Of a stretch of DNA of 64,000 nt, positions 61,095 to 64,000 are shown in pieces. The position numbers and the translations under genes were made by a program. The stretch lies in assembly GCA_965237855.1 (NCBI GenBank), contig CBDEGK010000004.1:1054001-1118000 (forward strand), given 5' to 3'. The notes under the pieces are model-generated. The model was given only the letters and a program-made list of their open reading frames with translations, did no database searches and was not told the origin of the DNA. Every line of letters starts with the position of its first letter. Position 1 is the stretch's first letter. Source of the DNA: CBDEGK01 sp965237855. GTDB taxonomy: Bacteria; Pseudomonadota; Gammaproteobacteria; Pseudomonadales; Halieaceae.

Positions 61095-62429
61095 GTGATC
61101 ACTAAAACATTCCACCGGTACTATTCGACCAGGAGACTACAGTTACTGTGCCTGCTACCACTGCTGGCAGTGGCGGGGTTCTACTTCACGTACCTGTATC
61201 AGCACGCCATCAATGTACCCCTGGCTGATGATATTTACGACATCCTGCGCCCCTTGGTAGAAGCCAGTAACACCGAAAATATAACAGTCGCCTTGCAGTC
61301 GCTGTACGAACAACACACCGACCACCGGACTATCGCCTCCAGGCTGGTCTATGGCGCAATCTACCTGGCAACTGGGGAAGTCAATTTCCGTACCCTGAAT
61401 TTTGTCGCAAATCTGGCTCTGCCCCTATTGTTACTGGCCTTATACCTGATGTCTGCAGGCTCCCCGCGCCGGCTGCTGGTGCTGCTGCCGGCAGCACTGC
61501 TATTGCTGCAACTGAGGGCCTATGGCATCACCTTCTGGGCCATGTCCTCCTTTGCCTATTTTTATGTCTTTGTGTACGGCTTCTTCTGCCTGCTGTTCCT
61601 TCACAACACGGATCGACGGCGTTTCTGCTTCGCCCTGGTTATGGCAACACTCGCCAGTTTCACCCTCGCCTCCGGGCAGTTGATCTGGCTGGTAGGGCTG
61701 GTCAGTCTGGCCCAACAGAGCTTGCTACGGCGCAGCCTGTCGCCACACTACCTGCTGTGGTGGCTGCTATCCGCAATCGCTGTTCTGCTACTGTGGCGAG
61801 TGGAACAGGTGGCCCGCATCAGCCCGGTGATACTGCTACAAAATTTCTTTAGTGACCTCGGGCACTCTGGATTGTACACGCTGACCCTGCTGGGTAACTT
61901 CATTAGCGAGTCCAGTGTAGCCGTAGCAGCTGCTGCCGGCGGCCTGATGTTGGTCATTCTCTGCGCCTGCAGCCTTCATCGCTGGCGCGAACCCGATCTG
62001 CGGCTGGAGTTATGTGGCTGGTTTATTGTGTTATCAGTGATAACCATGGTTCTTGGGCGGGGCTTTGCTAGCGTCGATTACGGCCTCTCCTCTCGGTATA
62101 GCTTTCCCTCAGTACTGATGATTGCCACTACCTGGATGCTGCTCGCTATGCGGTTGCGACTCGGCCACTGGTCAGCTTTGCTACCAGCCATTTTGTTGGC
62201 ACTGCTCTACTCCGGCCACTCTTTCTGGACTTACTCCCATGCCCTGCAGCCTTATATGGAAAAACGGGTGGAAGACTTTAATCGCGGCCATTACCGGGCT
62301 TTCGGTTTCCCGATGAAAGAGAGTAACAGGATCGTAGCAGAGGCCATTGAGCTGGATATTTACTCCCCGCCTTCACGGCCCCTGCCAGCGCCGGTGGTTA
62401 CCTTCGGGCAAGCTCCCTCATCGGACTAA
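61095..62429 (+). CDS. Large multispanning membrane protein, copy 2
   Basis: Protein of 444 residues with about 10 hydrophobic segments; the layout of its first loop (VPLADDIYDILRPLVEA, then YEQHTDHRTIASRLVYGAIYLATGEVNFRTLN) parallels LHPHIPWRDLFVLL...QPHFGAHRIALPRLLLLLDV in the protein at 43525, so they are probably distant relatives. It lacks the large C-terminal domain of that protein. Starts at GTG 61095 without a strong Shine-Dalgarno. GT-C enzyme or glycan polymerase are possible roles; not assignable. Confidence 0.65.
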   Translation: MITKTFHRYYSTRRLQLLCLLPLLAVAGFYFTYLYQHAINVPLADDIYDILRPLVEASNTENITVALQSLYEQHTDHRTIASRLVYGAIYLATGEVNFRTLNFVANLALPLLLLALYLMSAGSPRRLLVLLPAALLLLQLRAYGITFWAMSSFAYFYVFVYGFFCLLFLHNTDRRRFCFALVMATLASFTLASGQLIWLVGLVSLAQQSLLRRSLSPHYLLWWLLSAIAVLLLWRVEQVARISPVILLQNFFSDLGHSGLYTLTLLGNFISESSVAVAAAAGGLMLVILCACSLHRWREPDLRLELCGWFIVLSVITMVLGRGFASVDYGLSSRYSFPSVLMIATTWMLLAMRLRLGHWSALLPAILLALLYSGHSFWTYSHALQPYMEKRVEDFNRGHYRAFGFPMKESNRIVAEAIELDIYSPPSRPLPAPVVTFGQAPSSD

Positions 62430-62431
62430 GA

Positions 62432-63910
62432 CTAGAACTGGAAGTAGAGGAATTCGCTCGCTTTGGAAATCATCATGACCGAGAAAATGAAAATCAGCGC
62501 TTGTGTCACTAGCACCGCTTTTCCTGGTTTGAAACTATCCTTCAAATCCATGCTATTCGGCGCCAGTGCAACGACTCCAATGTAGAAAGCAACCATGGCA
62601 CTCAACGCCCAGGTTGCCCATTGGTCTTTTTGAGCAGCATTGGAAGCCAGGCTAAAGAACCAGGGTGCATCCGTACCCATCAGTTTGCTGGCGGCAACAT
62701 GGAAGGTGTTGTCCCCAAGACCCAGCATGCCCATGTAGATTTTAGCCACGTCAGACCAGTTAGTGGCCCTGAAGATTACCAGCGTAAAACTGAAAAAGTG
62801 GAAGGTGATAAACCAGCCTAGCCAGGCAGGTATGCTAATGCCCGTTTTGCGCCAGAGGTGATTGACCACGATGGCGGCGCCGTTAAGTGCGCCGAAAACA
62901 ACAAATGTCCAGGCTGAGCCGTGCCAGATGCCGCTGATTATCATGGCGAGGAAGCTAGCCGCCATCCCGGCTTTGAAGGTAATTTCCGGAAAAGAACGGA
63001 GAATGGTCTTGTAGACATAGGCGTTGATAAAGCGCGTTAGCGTGATGTGCCAGCGCTGCCACAGGTTGATGATGCTAGTGCCCTTGTAGGGGCTGCGAAA
63101 GTTCACCGGCAGCTCAATGTTGAACAACAACGCCAGCCCAATGGCCATGTCGGAGTAGGCAGAGAAGTCAAAATAGAGCTGAAATGTGTAACTGTAGTGA
63201 ACCAGCCACGCCTCCAGTAGATTGAGCGTCTCTGCGCCATCAAAACCATGATTCACGAGAATCTCAAACGAGTCAGCGATGACCACTTTCTTGAACAGGC
63301 CAATGCTGAGTACAAACGTGCCAAGAATAAAATTGCTAGCGCGGAAGTGCCGATTATCCGTTGCCCCAAACTGTGGCATGATTTCCCGGTGGTGGACGAT
63401 CGGCCCCGCGATTAATTGAGGGAAAAATGAGACGAACAAGGCGTAGTCAACCGGGTTCCGCTCCTTGAGGCCGGTGCGGTAACAATCGACGATGAAGGCG
63501 ATTTGCTGCAGGGTGAAAAAGCTAATTCCCAGGGGGAGCGCCAAGTGTAGGTAATCAAACTCAACCCCGGGCAGAAAATTTGCGTTGAAGATAAAGAAAT
63601 CCATGTATTTGTAGTACGCCAGCAGGCAGACATTAAGGCAGACACCCAGCAGCATCAGGCGTTTCTTCGGCGGGATAATTTCCCTGGATCTGCCGTAGGA
63701 CTGAATTTTCCCCGCTATGGTGTAATTTGTCACGATGGAGCCAAGCAGTAGCGGTAGATAGATTGGATTCCACCAGCCGTAGAACAGCCACGATCCGCCC
63801 AGCAGCCACAATTTTCCGGCGCGCAAATGGCCGAGGTGATTAAGAGTGTAATAGCCAAACAGTACTAGCGGCAGAAATGCAAAGAGGAAGATGTAGGAGT
63901 TAAAAAGCAT
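62432..63910 (-). CDS. MBOAT O-acyltransferase (AlgI-like), copy 2
   Basis: Protein of 492 residues, closely similar to the MBOAT at 34517 across its length: MLFNSYIFLFAFLPLVLFGYY, FFPQLIAGPIVHHREI, YFDFSAYSDMAIGLALLF, WQRWHITLTRFINAYVY, and the catalytic-histidine block GIWHGSAWTF. It would move acyl groups onto a glycan. The two bases separating it from the convergent membrane protein stop leave no terminator. No SGNH partner is visible downstream within the window; one may lie beyond the right edge. Confidence 0.92.
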   Translation of the reverse strand: MLFNSYIFLFAFLPLVLFGYYTLNHLGHLRAGKLWLLGGSWLFYGWWNPIYLPLLLGSIVTNYTIAGKIQSYGRSREIIPPKKRLMLLGVCLNVCLLAYYKYMDFFIFNANFLPGVEFDYLHLALPLGISFFTLQQIAFIVDCYRTGLKERNPVDYALFVSFFPQLIAGPIVHHREIMPQFGATDNRHFRASNFILGTFVLSIGLFKKVVIADSFEILVNHGFDGAETLNLLEAWLVHYSYTFQLYFDFSAYSDMAIGLALLFNIELPVNFRSPYKGTSIINLWQRWHITLTRFINAYVYKTILRSFPEITFKAGMAASFLAMIISGIWHGSAWTFVVFGALNGAAIVVNHLWRKTGISIPAWLGWFITFHFFSFTLVIFRATNWSDVAKIYMGMLGLGDNTFHVAASKLMGTDAPWFFSLASNAAQKDQWATWALSAMVAFYIGVVALAPNSMDLKDSFKPGKAVLVTQALIFIFSVMMISKASEFLYFQF

Positions 63911-64000
63911 TATGTTGTCAGTTCAGGAATGTCCGCAGGGCCGGAATTGTCCAGCTATAAGAGTTCATCTGGAAGTTCAGTGTCGCTGAGTATAAACTTA
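63911..64000. other. Right-edge sequence without recognised gene
   Basis: Ninety bases upstream of the MBOAT copy 2. No coding frame with family similarity, no clear -35/-10 pair and no hairpin were noticed. It may contain the MBOAT promoter. Confidence 0.4.

Noticed and set aside
1..64000. CRISPR array, tRNA or rRNA genes
   Set aside because: No regularly spaced repeats of CRISPR type and no tRNA-like acceptor/T-arm strings or rRNA sequence were noticed on either strand by reading; a tRNAscan or covariance search was not possible.

Overview
The window looks like a chromosomal segment of a marine gammaproteobacterium, probably Halieaceae/Cellvibrionales-like. This is inferred from gene content and order (divergent apbC/metG, dcd-apbC, rsxABCDGE, hda-perM, purMN, the rimI neighbourhood) and from the GC-rich coding style; no rRNA or tRNA gene was seen to anchor it. 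No database search was possible, so family calls rest on motifs, domain order and recalled homologues.

Region 1 (about 0.15-23 kb) is mostly core genome. It holds a short-chain dehydrogenase and a queuosine-precursor transporter; a DUF2889-like protein with a methionine aminotransferase (ybdL) and omega-amidase (yafV); an OmpA-type porin; a minus-strand run DUF2066-perM-hda-dksA-like; purM-purN; dcd-apbC; metG; the complete electron-transport operon rsxABCDGE; and rimI beside a gene that may encode a cryptic DNA polymerase III psi subunit. A lipoprotein with two c-type haem motifs and a DM13 domain is wedged between the divergent apbC and metG.

Region 2 (about 23-64 kb) is a large accessory locus for an unusual cell-surface glycan or glycolipid. 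It encodes an ABC-2 exporter (50.1-52.0 kb), many glycosyltransferases including three copies of one divergent GT2 subfamily, and a 1,162-residue sulfotransferase/coiled-coil/GT2/GT4 fusion. It also has three further stand-alone sulfotransferases, a formylglycine-type sulfatase, two MBOAT acyltransferases, five SAM methyltransferases, two tandem 2OG-Fe(II) oxygenases, two phytanoyl-CoA-dioxygenase-like proteins, a fatty-acid-desaturase-like protein, two GtrA-type membrane proteins, a GtrB-type transferase and several multispanning membrane proteins. Genes sit in short, tightly overlapping operons (ATGA, GTGA, TTGA, TAGTG junctions) that alternate between strands. The inferred picture is assembly of a glycan, its decoration by sulfate, acyl, methyl and hydroxyl groups, and export by the ABC system.

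Region 2 also shows decay and rearrangement. An IS3-family element with an intact -1 frameshift signal has split a B12-binding radical SAM gene and apparently replaced its middle. Two genes carry single-base frameshifts compatible with loss of one base in a C tract. A truncated paralogue of a large membrane protein lies tail-to-tail against the intact copy. The alternating strands, duplications and lesions suggest a fast-evolving surface-antigen locus.
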